Assembly: GCA_025928645.1 (NCBI GenBank)
Contig: JAICJD010000019.1
Span: 1 to 33,072, forward strand
Length of the DNA stretch: 33,072 nucleotides
Direction of reading: 5' to 3'
DNA from: Gemmatimonadales bacterium
Lineage (GTDB): Bacteria > Gemmatimonadota > Gemmatimonadetes > Gemmatimonadales > GWC2-71-9
This document shows, in pieces, positions 25,041 to 33,072 of this stretch (the first letter of the stretch is position 1; each line of letters opens with the position of its first letter). The translations under genes were made by a program, and so were the position numbers. The notes beneath the pieces are model-generated. The model worked only from the letters and a program-made list of their open reading frames with translations, had not been told where the DNA came from and made no database searches.

Positions 25041-25925
25041 CTACGCGCCCTCGCCCGCCGCGCCCGTCGTGGCGACCTCGGCGCCGTCCGCGTCGGTCTT
25101 GAGCCGCGCCGCGATGGCCTCCGGCTTCGGCCGACGCTTGCGGCGCGGGCGGCGGCGCTTGCGATCCTCGGCGTCGCCCTCGCTGCCGGTGTCGGTGCTG
25201 TAGGTCTCGGCCTCGAGATCCTCGCTCACCTCGCGCATCGGCATCTGCTGGCGCGCTTCCTTGATCACGTCCGCCAGCGCGGCGGTGATCAGACTGACCG
25301 AACGGATGGCGTCGTCGTTGCCCGGCACGGGCACGGTGATGACGTCCGGGTCCGCGTTCGTGTCCACGATGGCCACGACCGGGACGCCGAGCTTGTTGGC
25401 TTCGGCGACCGCGATCTTCTCCTTCTTGGCGTCCACGATGAACAGCGCGCCCGGCAGCCGTCCCATCTGCTTGATGCCCTCGAGGTTGCGGCTCAGCTTC
25501 ACGCGCTCGCGCTCGAACAGCAGCTTTTCCTTCTTGGTGTAGTTCTCGAAGTCGCCGTCGGCCGCGCCCTGCTCCAGCTCGCGCAGGCGCCGGATCTGCT
25601 TCTTGAGCGTCTGGAAGTTGGTGAGCATCCCGCCGAGCCACCGCTCGGTGACGTAGAAGGCGCCGCAGTCGGCCGCCTCGGCCTGCACGATGGCCTTGAG
25701 CTGCTTCTTGGTACAGACGAAGAGGACGCCCTCGCCCTTGAGGACGACGCTCTTGAGCAGCTCCTGGGCCTTCTGGATCTGACGGAGGGTCTTCTGGAGA
25801 TCGATGATGTAGATGCCCGAGCGCTCGGCGAAGATGAAGCGCCGCATCTTCGGGTTCCACCGGCGGGTCTGGTGGCCGAAGTGGACGCCGGCCTCGAGCA
25901 GGTCCTGCAGTTGGGGCTGTGCCAT
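25041..25925 (-). CDS. rpsB: 30S ribosomal protein S2 with basic C-terminal extension
   Basis: Small-subunit protein at the neck of the 30S, bound late and needed for S1 attachment. 294 residues, some 50-60 more than a typical S2. The core is standard: LLEAGVHFGHQTRRWNPKMRRFIF, IYIIDLQKT, YVTERWLGGMLTNFQTLKKQI, KLSRNLEGIKQMGRLPGALFIVD and GVPVVAIVDTNADPD. From about residue 236 there is an extension with a basic run (RKRRRPRRKRRPKPE) and an Ala/Gly/acidic end. ATG 25925 is preceded by no clear Shine-Dalgarno sequence. Two stem-loops precede it. Confidence 0.96.
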   Translation of the reverse strand: MAQPQLQDLLEAGVHFGHQTRRWNPKMRRFIFAERSGIYIIDLQKTLRQIQKAQELLKSVVLKGEGVLFVCTKKQLKAIVQAEAADCGAFYVTERWLGGMLTNFQTLKKQIRRLRELEQGAADGDFENYTKKEKLLFERERVKLSRNLEGIKQMGRLPGALFIVDAKKEKIAVAEANKLGVPVVAIVDTNADPDVITVPVPGNDDAIRSVSLITAALADVIKEARQQMPMREVSEDLEAETYSTDTGSEGDAEDRKRRRPRRKRRPKPEAIAARLKTDADGAEVATTGAAGEGA

Positions 25926-25958
25926 GCGACTGTTCGTATCCGATCCGTCTTGAGGGTT

Positions 25959-26014
25959 AGGCGTCCACCGCCTTCGTGTTCCGACGACGACCCCGCGGGG
26001 CACCCACGTCGGAA
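25959..26014 (-). promoter_or_regulatory. rpsB: Possible structured leader of rpsB
   Basis: Upstream of rpsB on the minus strand are two stems: an outer 8-bp pair TTCCGACG/CGTCGGAA (26007-26014 with 25979-25986) that encloses the self-complementary CCCCGCGGGG, and a smaller AGGCG/CGCCT stem (25969-25973 with 25959-25963, five-base loop). They end 33 bases before the ATG. r-protein operons often have a leader bound by the product (S2 in rpsB-tsf of E. coli). That this one is such a leader is a guess from position and pairing only. Confidence 0.35.
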
Positions 26015-26032
26015 TCCAGCGGTGTGCGTGAT

Positions 26033-26115
26033 CAGGCGAGCGGGCGAGCGGGTCGTGGCTGCCGGGCCGGGCCCAGAATCGAGCCCCACTGCTCGCCCGC
26101 TCGCCTGCTCGCCTG
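26033..26115. repeat. 17-bp inverted repeat after rpsI
   Basis: The arms 26033-26049 and 26091-26107 are exact reverse complements built from GCGAGCGG-like octamers, with a 41-base loop; one further partial unit (CTCGCCTG) follows at 26108-26115. It starts five bases beyond the rpsI stop in the direction of transcription, where a stable stem could end the rplM-rpsI transcript. No T tract follows. Confidence 0.8.
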
Positions 26116-26120
26116 TCTGA

Positions 26121-26522
26121 CTACCGCTTACTGAACTGGAACCGCTTCCGCGCGCCCGGACGGCCCGGCTTCTTGCGCTCGACGGCGCGCGGATCGCGCG
26201 TCATGAGCCCGGCCGCCCGGAGCTTCGTCCGGTGCTGGCCGTCCGCCTCCACCAGCGCCCGCGCGATGGCCAGCCGCAGTGCGCCTGCCTGTCCCGACTG
26301 CCCGCCGCCATCCACGTGCGCCTTCACGTCGAACGCGCCCAGCGTGTCGGTGGCGGTGAAGCTCTGCTGGATGTGCTGCACCAGCGAGGGACGGGGGAAG
26401 TAGTCGCCCAGGGTGCGGCCGTTGACGTCCCACTTGCCGGTGCCCGGGGTGAGGTACACCCGCGCGATGCTCGTCTTGCGGCGGCCCACGGCCTGCCAGC
26501 GGAATTCGGGGGCGGCGGTCAT
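26121..26522 (-). CDS. rpsI: 30S ribosomal protein S9
   Basis: Small-subunit head protein whose C-terminal tail reaches the P-site tRNA. 133 residues. The family pattern is clear: WQAVGRRKTSIARVYLTPGTGKWDVNGRTLGDYFPR, DVKAHVDGGGQSGQAGALRLAIARALV, and the basic tail MTRDPRAVERKKPGRPGARKRFQFSKR ending in the invariant SKR. ATG 26522 overlaps the rplM stop as ATGA, the normal L13-S9 pair. Confidence 0.97.
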   Translation of the reverse strand: MTAAPEFRWQAVGRRKTSIARVYLTPGTGKWDVNGRTLGDYFPRPSLVQHIQQSFTATDTLGAFDVKAHVDGGGQSGQAGALRLAIARALVEADGQHRTKLRAAGLMTRDPRAVERKKPGRPGARKRFQFSKR

Positions 26523-26971
26523 GCGCTCACCTTCGACGGGGTGACGGAAAACGGCTTGGGCTGCTGGGCCGCGTGCGGATGCTGGCCGCCGGCGTACACC
26601 TTGAGCTTGCCCCGCAGCTTCTGCCGCGCGAGCGACGTCTTGGGCAGCATCCCGAAGACGGCCTTCTCGATGACCCGGTCGGGGTGCTTGGCCAGGAGAT
26701 CCCGCGCGGCGGTCATCCGATCGTGGCCCATGTACCCCGTATGCGAGAAGTACTTCTTGTTCTCGAGCTTGCGTCCGGTGAGCCGCACCTTTTCCGCGTT
26801 GATCACCACCACGAAGTCGCCCCCGTCCATGTGGGGGGTGAACGTGGGCTTGTGCTTGCCGCGGATGAGCTGCGCCACGGCGCTGGCGAGCCGACCCAGC
26901 GGCACGCCGGCGGCGTCGACCAGGTGCCACTCGTGGTCCAGGTCGTCGGGCGTGGCGGTGAACGTCTTCAT
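26519..26971 (-). CDS. rplM: 50S ribosomal protein L13
   Basis: Early-assembly protein of the large subunit. 150 residues. Recognisable blocks are EWHLVDAAGVPLGRLASAVAQLIRGKHKPTFTPHMDGGDFVVVINAEKVRLTGRK, YFSHTGYMGHDR and VIEKAVFGMLPKTSLARQKLRGKLKVYAGGQHPHAAQQP, all typical of L13. I chose ATG 26971 (MKTFTATPDD), with GGAG about eight bases upstream; the longer frame to 27040 runs through the promoter region and is not supported. It is the first gene of the rplM-rpsI pair. Confidence 0.97.
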   Translation of the reverse strand: MKTFTATPDDLDHEWHLVDAAGVPLGRLASAVAQLIRGKHKPTFTPHMDGGDFVVVINAEKVRLTGRKLENKKYFSHTGYMGHDRMTAARDLLAKHPDRVIEKAVFGMLPKTSLARQKLRGKLKVYAGGQHPHAAQQPKPFSVTPSKVSA

Positions 26972-27010
26972 GAACGGGTCTCCAAACGAGTCAAACCAAA
27001 ACAGACTTTG

Positions 27011-27040
27011 AAGATACCCGGTGCTGACGGGACGGGTCAA
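27011..27040 (-). promoter_or_regulatory. rplM: Candidate promoter for rplM-rpsI
   Basis: TTGACC (27035-27040) and TATCTT (27011-27016) on the minus strand are 18 bases apart, matching five and four of six consensus bases. The start of transcription would fall about 33 bases before the rplM ATG. The -35 box overlaps the stop codon of the upstream biotin carrier gene. Confidence 0.5.
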
Positions 27041-27543
27041 GGGCTCGGGTCGAACTCCACGAGCACCTGTCCCTTCTCCACCGCCTCGCCCGGCGCCACC
27101 CGGACGGCCGTGACCACGCCGGCCGCCTGGGCGCGCAGCTCGTTCTCCATCTTCATCGCCTCGAGCACCACGATGCCGCTGCCGGCGGTCACCGCCTGCC
27201 CCGGCTGGGCCTGCACCCGCACCACCAGGCCGGGCATGGGCGCCCGGAGCACACCGGGCCCGCGCCCCCGGTCCGCGCCGGCGGTCAGGCTCCGGATGTG
27301 CCGGGTGCGCTCGTCGACCACCTCGATCTCGTGCCGCTCGCCCCGAAGGGTCAGCGCCCAGCGGCCGCCCCCCTGTCCTTCGACGGCCAGCGCATCCGCG
27401 CGTCCGTCCAGGAAAAGCTGCCGCACGTGGGTCACGGGTGAGCCCTCGAGGCTGGCCGGCACAGTGCGGCCGGCCACCGTCACCCGATCGCCATCGACCT
27501 CGACCTCGACCTCACGGCCCGCCACCGCGACCAGGTACTTCAC
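27037..27543 (-). CDS. Biotin carboxyl carrier protein of an acyl-CoA carboxylase
   Basis: Carries biotin between the biotin carboxylase and carboxyltransferase. 168 residues. The C-terminal biotinyl domain is clear: VLRAPMPGLVVRVQAQPGQAVTAG, then VLEAMKMENELRAQAAG with the biotinylated Lys, then GEAVEKGQVLVEFD. The first half (VAVAGREVEVEVDGDRVTVAGRTVP and WALTLRGERHEIEVVDE) resembles the region before the biotin domain in propionyl-CoA carboxylase alpha chains. This suggests a PCC-type enzyme whose alpha chain is split into two genes. The GTG start at 27543 overlaps the methyltransferase stop as GTGA. I avoid the symbol accB because of the likely PCC role. Confidence 0.9.
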   Translation of the reverse strand: MKYLVAVAGREVEVEVDGDRVTVAGRTVPASLEGSPVTHVRQLFLDGRADALAVEGQGGGRWALTLRGERHEIEVVDERTRHIRSLTAGADRGRGPGVLRAPMPGLVVRVQAQPGQAVTAGSGIVVLEAMKMENELRAQAAGVVTAVRVAPGEAVEKGQVLVEFDPSP

Positions 27544-28759
27544 GAGGCCCGCTCGAGCACGGCGACGGTCTCGACGTGCGCGGTCTGGGGAAAGAGATCG
27601 AACGCCCGGAGGTCGCTCAGGCGGTAGCTGGGGAGCCGGGCGAGGTCCCGGGCAAGCGTGGCCGGGTCGCAGGATACGTAGACCACCCGCGCGGGGGCCG
27701 CCCGCTCGAGCGCGGAGGTGACGGCGGCATCCATGCCGGTGCGCGGAGGGTTGGTGACCACGAGCGCCGGCAGAGCCATCCGCTCCACCACCGCCTCCAC
27801 CCTGGCCGCGTGCCGCGTGGCGCGAGGCCCGCGGCGCTCGGCTTCGGCGACCGCGCGCCGATCGGCTTCGACGCTCTCCACCTCGGCTCCGGCCTGGGCC
27901 AGTGCCGCCGTCGTCTCGCCCACGCCGGCGTACAGATCCCACACATGGCGCCCTTCCAGCCGTCCGAGCGCGGCCACCGCATGGGCGCGGACCCGATCGC
28001 CCATGACGGGATTGACCTGCTCGAAGACCGTGGCCGGGTACACTTCGCCCGCCCCGGCCATCGCGCGCGGCGCGCCGTCTTCCGGCCGCCACCAGATGGT
28101 GGCCGGCTCGCCCCGCTGGACGAGCGCCCCGTGCAAGGCGTCCGCGCCATTCCAGGCCTCCGCCGCCGCGGCCGTGAAGAGCACATGTCGCCCTCCGCCG
28201 CGGTCGAGGCGGAGCACGAGGGACGTGAGCCCCGGCGGCAGGAGCCGGCGGACCGATCGGACGGCCCCCCACAGGCGCATGAGCTCGGGCGCCGTGATAT
28301 GGCACCACTCCAGCTCGAAGACCTCGGCGGGCCGGTCGTAGGGATGGAGCCCGATCCGGCGGCCATCGCCGCTCGCGGCGAGGGTGATCTTCGTGCGGTA
28401 GTCGAACTCCCGGTCGGCCGGCTCGAGTGGTGGATCGGCCACGTCGCGCCGGGCCAACCGGCGGAGCGCGTCGCCGACGAAGCCGCGACGAGCCTCGCGC
28501 TGCGCCGGGGATGCGACGTGCTGGAGCTGGCACCCGCCGCACTCGTCCCGCACATAGTGGGGACAGCGCGGCTCGACGCGCTCCGGAGCGGGCTCGAGCA
28601 GGCGCGCGATGCGCGCGCGGGCGAAGCGCCGGTGCGGGCGAAGCGCGCCGAGCTCGACCAGGTCGCCGGGCGCCGCGCGGGGCACGAACACGGCGCGGCC
28701 GTCGTCCAGGCGGCCGACGCCATCGCCGCCGGCCGCGAGCCGGAGGATCCGCACCGCGG

Positions 28760-28763
<4 letters not shown>
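27540..28763 (-). CDS. RlmD/RumA-family RNA (uracil-5-)methyltransferase
   Basis: SAM-dependent m5U methyltransferase, most likely acting on 23S rRNA. 407 residues. It has an N-terminal TRAM domain (VRILRLAAGGDGVGRLDDGRAVFVPRAAPGDLVEL), the iron-sulfur cysteines CPHYVRDECGGC with a fourth Cys in LEWCHI, then FEQVNPVM, the SAM site VWDLYAGVGETTAALA, VTNPPRTGMD, the catalytic nucleophile in YVSCDPATLARDL, and the final Glu in VETVAVLER. The exact target base, U1939 or U747 type, cannot be decided. The GTG start overlaps the biotin carboxylase stop and its own stop overlaps the biotin carrier start, so it is coupled into the carboxylase operon. Confidence 0.92.
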
Positions 28764-30262
<1,499 letters not shown>

Positions 30263-30270
30263 TCGTTGGC

Positions 30271-30302
30271 GGACAGGACGGAGACGACGGAGAGGACGGA
30301 GC
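30271..30302. repeat. GGACGGAGA-type tandem repeat before biotin carboxylase
   Basis: Three or four degenerate GGACGGAGA units (plus strand) lie immediately upstream of the GTG start of the biotin carboxylase. They match the repeat at 13128-13246 and the one at 32961-32992. Confidence 0.7.
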
Positions 30303-30303
30303 G

Positions 30304-30333
30304 GCCCGCGCGCGGCAGGCCCTCCGCGCGGGC
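30304..30333 (-). terminator. 9-bp GC stem after the exported-protein gene
   Basis: GCCCGCGCG/CGCGCGGGC (30325-30333 with 30304-30312) forms a perfect 9-bp stem with a 12-base loop that begins at the last base of the stop codon. No T tract follows; a repeat does. It may partially separate the exported-protein gene from the biotin carboxylase. Confidence 0.4.
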
Positions 30334-31346
30334 TACCGTCTGCACCCCGCCGAGGGGGCGTCTCCCACGTAGAGGAGCAGACTGGTACACAGCACCGCGT
30401 TGTAGCGGGCCGCGGCCGCGTACACGCTTTCCACGTCCTGCACCCAGGGCGAGCGGACCTGGCGCGAGGCCTTGAGCAGCTCGGCCACGCTCAGCGCGTC
30501 GGCGCTGGGCGGCGCGGTGCGGCTCAGCCGGACCATCCGGAACGGCACCCAGGCCAGTGCCGGCGCCGCCGCCTGGTCCGTGCCGGGGCTCAGGCAGATC
30601 GTCCGGTTGGCGGCCACCGCGGCGAGCGCGCGCTGCACCGGCAGCCCGGGATCCACGCCCATGGCGGCGGCCATGCGAAGGCGGTAGAGGGAGTCGGTGG
30701 CGTAGAGGTCGGGTCGGATCGGGAGGACATCGAGGGGAGCACGCGCGAGACCACCGTACCACACCGAGACCGCTTCGAGCTCGCTCCCGGTGAGCAGCAC
30801 GCCACCGGCCGGACATGACGTGAGGAGGTTGGTGCCGAGCTCCACGATGTAGTCCGGCATCCGGGGCGCGTCCGACCGCGGTTGGACGGTCCGGGCCACG
30901 TCCCAGCCCGAGTCTTCCAGCACCTCGAGCGCCCGGTCCATGTCGGTGACGCCGCGCAGCACCACGCCGGAGTCCACCGAAAGCCGCACCGCCTGATCCA
31001 GGGCTGTGGCGGCGAACTCGAGGTAGAGCTGGCCGTCCGGGTCGCCATGGTGGCCGTGCAGGTGCCAGTCGCGCGCGTCGAACAGGTAGAAGCGGCCGAG
31101 CTGGAGCCAGGCGCGGCCGTCGTCGGGAGCGGTGGCGAGGTAGTGGCCGAGGAGATCGATGGCCATCTGCCGCTCGCCCTCGCGCTCAAGCGCGGCGGCG
31201 CGCGGTGCGACGTTGGGATCGATCGCGCCTTGCGCCGCCGCGCCGCCGGTCCATGCCAGCGCGAGCAGCAGGCTCAGAAGGCCGCACGCGGACCGCCGGA
31301 GGCCGGACCGACCACCCTGGGCCGCGGAGGGGGGTGCTGCGTGCAT
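30333..31346 (-). CDS. Unrecognised exported protein, TPR-like N-terminal part
   Basis: I do not recognise the family with confidence. The 337-residue product has a signal peptide (positively charged LRR near 16-18, hydrophobic GLLSLLLALAW, likely cleavage after AAA at 38), so it should be exported. Residues 48-115 look like helical TPR-type repeats (EREGERQMAIDLLGHYLATAPDDGRAWLQLGRFYLF). The later part has GGVLLTGSELEAVSVWYGGLARAPLDVLPIRPDLYATDSLYRL, which resembles a periplasmic domain pattern I associate with DUF2723-type proteins; this is a weak resemblance. It lies between the carboxyltransferase and biotin carboxylase genes, with a 47-base gap above it. ATG 31346 lacks a Shine-Dalgarno sequence. 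Function unknown. Confidence 0.75.
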   Translation of the reverse strand: MHAAPPSAAQGGRSGLRRSACGLLSLLLALAWTGGAAAQGAIDPNVAPRAAALEREGERQMAIDLLGHYLATAPDDGRAWLQLGRFYLFDARDWHLHGHHGDPDGQLYLEFAATALDQAVRLSVDSGVVLRGVTDMDRALEVLEDSGWDVARTVQPRSDAPRMPDYIVELGTNLLTSCPAGGVLLTGSELEAVSVWYGGLARAPLDVLPIRPDLYATDSLYRLRMAAAMGVDPGLPVQRALAAVAANRTICLSPGTDQAAAPALAWVPFRMVRLSRTAPPSADALSVAELLKASRQVRSPWVQDVESVYAAAARYNAVLCTSLLLYVGDAPSAGCRR

Positions 31347-31359
31347 GTCGGTCAATAAT

Positions 31360-31391
31360 GTCCGGGCCTTGCGAACTTCGCTAGACCGGAC
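31360..31391 (-). terminator. Stem-loop after the carboxyltransferase gene
   Basis: On the minus strand GTCCGG (31386-31391) pairs with CCGGAC (31360-31365), and inside it GCGAA/TTCGC (31371-31381) forms a short palindrome. The stem begins two bases after the pccB-like stop and is followed by ATTATT. It could be a weak terminator or attenuator ahead of the exported-protein gene. Confidence 0.35.
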
Positions 31392-31393
31392 GG

Positions 31394-32947
31394 TCACAGC
31401 GGAATATTCCCATGCTTCTTGGCCGGGTTGCGGTCGCGCTTGGTCCGGAGCGTCCTGAGCGCCTCGATCAGGCGCGGCCGCGTGTCGCGGGGATCGATCA
31501 CGTCGTCGATGTAGCCGCGCGCGGCGGCCGCGTACGGGTGGGCGAACTTCTCGGTGTACTCGTCGATCAGGCGCGTCGTGGCGGCGGCGGGGTCGTCCGC
31601 CCGGGCGATCTCGTCCTTGAACAGAATCTCCACGGCGCCCTTGGGTCCCATCACCGCGATCTCCGCCGTCGGCCATGCCAGGTTTACGTCGCCCCGGATG
31701 TGCTTCGAGCTCATGACGTCGTAGGCACCGCCGTACGCCTTCCGGGTGATGACCGTGAGCTTGGGCACGGTCGCCTCGCAGTAGGCGAACAGCAGCTTGG
31801 CCCCGTGCTTGATGATGCCGCCATGCTCCTGGGTGACGCCCGGCAGGAACCCGGGCACGTCCACAAAGGTGACGACCGGCAGGTTGAAGCAGTCACAGAA
31901 CCGGATGAACCGGGCGGCCTTGAGCGAGGCGGTGATGTCCAGCACGCCGGCGAGCACTGCGGGCTGGTTCGCCACGATCCCGACCGGACGCCCGCCCAGC
32001 CGCGCGAACCCGACCACGATGTTGTCGGCGTACCCGCGCTGGACCTCCAGGAAGGCGCCGTCGTCCACCACCCGGCCGATCACGCCGTGCATGTCGTAGG
32101 GCTTGCTGGCGACGTCGGGCACGAGATCGAGCAGCGCCTCGTCCCGGCGGTCGGCGGGGTCCTCGGTGGGCCGGAGCGGCGGGTCGTCGAGGTTGTTGAG
32201 CGGCAGGTAGCCGATGAGCTCGCGGACGGCCTGCAGCGCCTCGGGCTCGCTGTCGTGCACGAAGTGCGAGACGCCCGACGTCCCGCCGTGCACGTCGGCC
32301 CCGCCCAGCTCGTCGAAGCTCACGTCCTCGTGCGTCACCGTCTTCACCACGTTCGGCCCGGTGACGAACATGTAGCTCACGCCGCGGACCATGAAGATGA
32401 AGTCGGTGATCGCCGGGCTGTACACCGCGCCGCCGGCGCAGGGGCCCAGAATGGCGGAGATCTGCGGGATCACGCCGGACGCCTGCGTGTTGCGCAGGAA
32501 GATGTCGGCATAGCCGCCCAGCGAGGCGACCCCCTCCTGGATGCGCGCGCCGCCCGAATCGTTGAGGCCGATGACCGGCGCGCCGTTCCGGAGCGCGAGG
32601 TCCATCACCTTGCAGATCTTCTCGGCGTGCGCCTCGGAGAGCGAGCCGCCGAACACGGTGAAGTCCTGCGAGAACACGTAGACCAGCCGGCCGTCGACCC
32701 GACCCCACCCGGTCACCACGCCGTCGCCGGGGACCACCTGGCGGTCGAGGCCGAAGTCGGTGGAGCGGTGGGTGACGAACCGGTCGAGCTCGACGAAGCT
32801 CCCTTCATCGAGCAGCAGGTCGAGCCGCTCGCGCGCGGTGAGCTTGCCCTTCTTGTGCTGTTGCGCCACGCGCGCCTGTCCCCCGCCCTGCTCGGCGAGC
32901 GACTGGCGCTGGTGGAGCTGTTCGAGGAGCTGGCGGGGGTCAGGCAT
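31394..32947 (-). CDS. pccB: Acyl-CoA carboxylase carboxyltransferase (PccB/MmdA type)
   Basis: Transfers carboxyl from biotin to an acyl-CoA, probably propionyl-CoA. 517 residues, the normal size for the fused alpha/beta carboxyltransferase. Visible: [34 protein letters not shown] at the N-terminus, [28 protein letters not shown], the first oxyanion loop [23 protein letters not shown], and [20 protein letters not shown]. The second half has [43 protein letters not shown] and [11 protein letters not shown], ending KKHGNIPL. It lacks the AccD zinc ribbon. Substrate (propionyl, methylmalonyl, other) is not fixed by sequence alone. ATG 32947 gives the usual start; there is no Shine-Dalgarno sequence, and TATCTT lies eight bases upstream. 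Confidence 0.94.
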   Translation of the reverse strand: MPDPRQLLEQLHQRQSLAEQGGGQARVAQQHKKGKLTARERLDLLLDEGSFVELDRFVTHRSTDFGLDRQVVPGDGVVTGWGRVDGRLVYVFSQDFTVFGGSLSEAHAEKICKVMDLALRNGAPVIGLNDSGGARIQEGVASLGGYADIFLRNTQASGVIPQISAILGPCAGGAVYSPAITDFIFMVRGVSYMFVTGPNVVKTVTHEDVSFDELGGADVHGGTSGVSHFVHDSEPEALQAVRELIGYLPLNNLDDPPLRPTEDPADRRDEALLDLVPDVASKPYDMHGVIGRVVDDGAFLEVQRGYADNIVVGFARLGGRPVGIVANQPAVLAGVLDITASLKAARFIRFCDCFNLPVVTFVDVPGFLPGVTQEHGGIIKHGAKLLFAYCEATVPKLTVITRKAYGGAYDVMSSKHIRGDVNLAWPTAEIAVMGPKGAVEILFKDEIARADDPAAATTRLIDEYTEKFAHPYAAAARGYIDDVIDPRDTRPRLIEALRTLRTKRDRNPAKKHGNIPL

Positions 32948-32960
32948 GGCGGGAGAAGAT

Positions 32961-32992
32961 ACAGAGGACGGCGAGGACGGAGAAGACCCGGA
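32961..32992. repeat. GGACGGAGA-type tandem repeat before pccB
   Basis: Degenerate units of the same family as at 13128-13246 and 30271-30302 (GAGGACGGCGAGGACGGAGA), beginning 14 bases upstream of the pccB-like start. The remaining bases to the window end hold an unusual A/C-rich tail (from about 33018) and no gene. Confidence 0.65.
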
Positions 32993-33072
32993 GGAAGGGG
33001 TGGAGGGCGCCCAGGGGTTATAAAACAAACACCAAACAAACCCCGCACAGACAAAAAAAACAACACAACCCG

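Overview
The window is a stretch of GC-rich bacterial chromosome. I count 30 protein genes, all on the minus strand, covering nearly all of it, so transcription runs from high to low coordinates. No tRNA, rRNA, insertion sequence, prophage or CRISPR array was seen. No gap between genes exceeds about 220 bases. Many stop and start codons overlap as ATGA, GTGA or TGATG, so most genes are probably translationally coupled. The gene content is almost entirely core housekeeping. GC content, gene order and intergenic repeats would fit Gemmatimonadota or a similar high-GC, Gram-negative-type lineage; this is an inference from overall impression, not proved by any single marker.

Layout in transcription order. 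(1) 33,072 to 27,037 is a biotin-dependent acyl-CoA carboxylase cluster: carboxyltransferase (pccB-like), an unrecognised exported protein, biotin carboxylase, an RlmD/RumA-type RNA m5U methyltransferase, and a separate biotin carrier protein. (2) 26,971 to 26,121 is rplM-rpsI, with its own promoter candidate. (3) 25,925 to 18,824 is rpsB-tsf-pyrH-frr-uppS-cdsA-dxr-rseP, the classical translation / isoprenoid / phospholipid / envelope-protease cluster. (4) 18,701 to 14,980 is rpsO-pnp plus an M16 peptidase. (5) 14,793 to 13,247 is ald-dut. (6) 13,064 to 7,346 is the rod-shape cluster mreB-mreC-mreD-mrdA-rodA. (7) 7,232 to 1 is accD-folC-hisS-proS-lysA-guaA, with guaA cut by the window edge.

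Together the genes supply ribosomal proteins and translation factors, RNA turnover, nucleotide, folate, lysine and isoprenoid synthesis, fatty-acyl-CoA carboxylation, and the elongasome that directs peptidoglycan synthesis with the undecaprenyl carrier made by UppS.

The least expected content is between the genes. There is a perfect 31-bp inverted repeat between ald and the M16 peptidase, a nested inverted repeat between tsf and rpsB, and a 17-bp inverted repeat after rpsI. A degenerate GGACGGAGA tandem repeat recurs at three separate intergenic sites. A possible structured leader precedes rpsB. I found no clear novel multi-gene system. The best candidates for a second look are the dispersed repeats, the rpsB leader, the methyltransferase and the unknown exported protein embedded in the carboxylase cluster.
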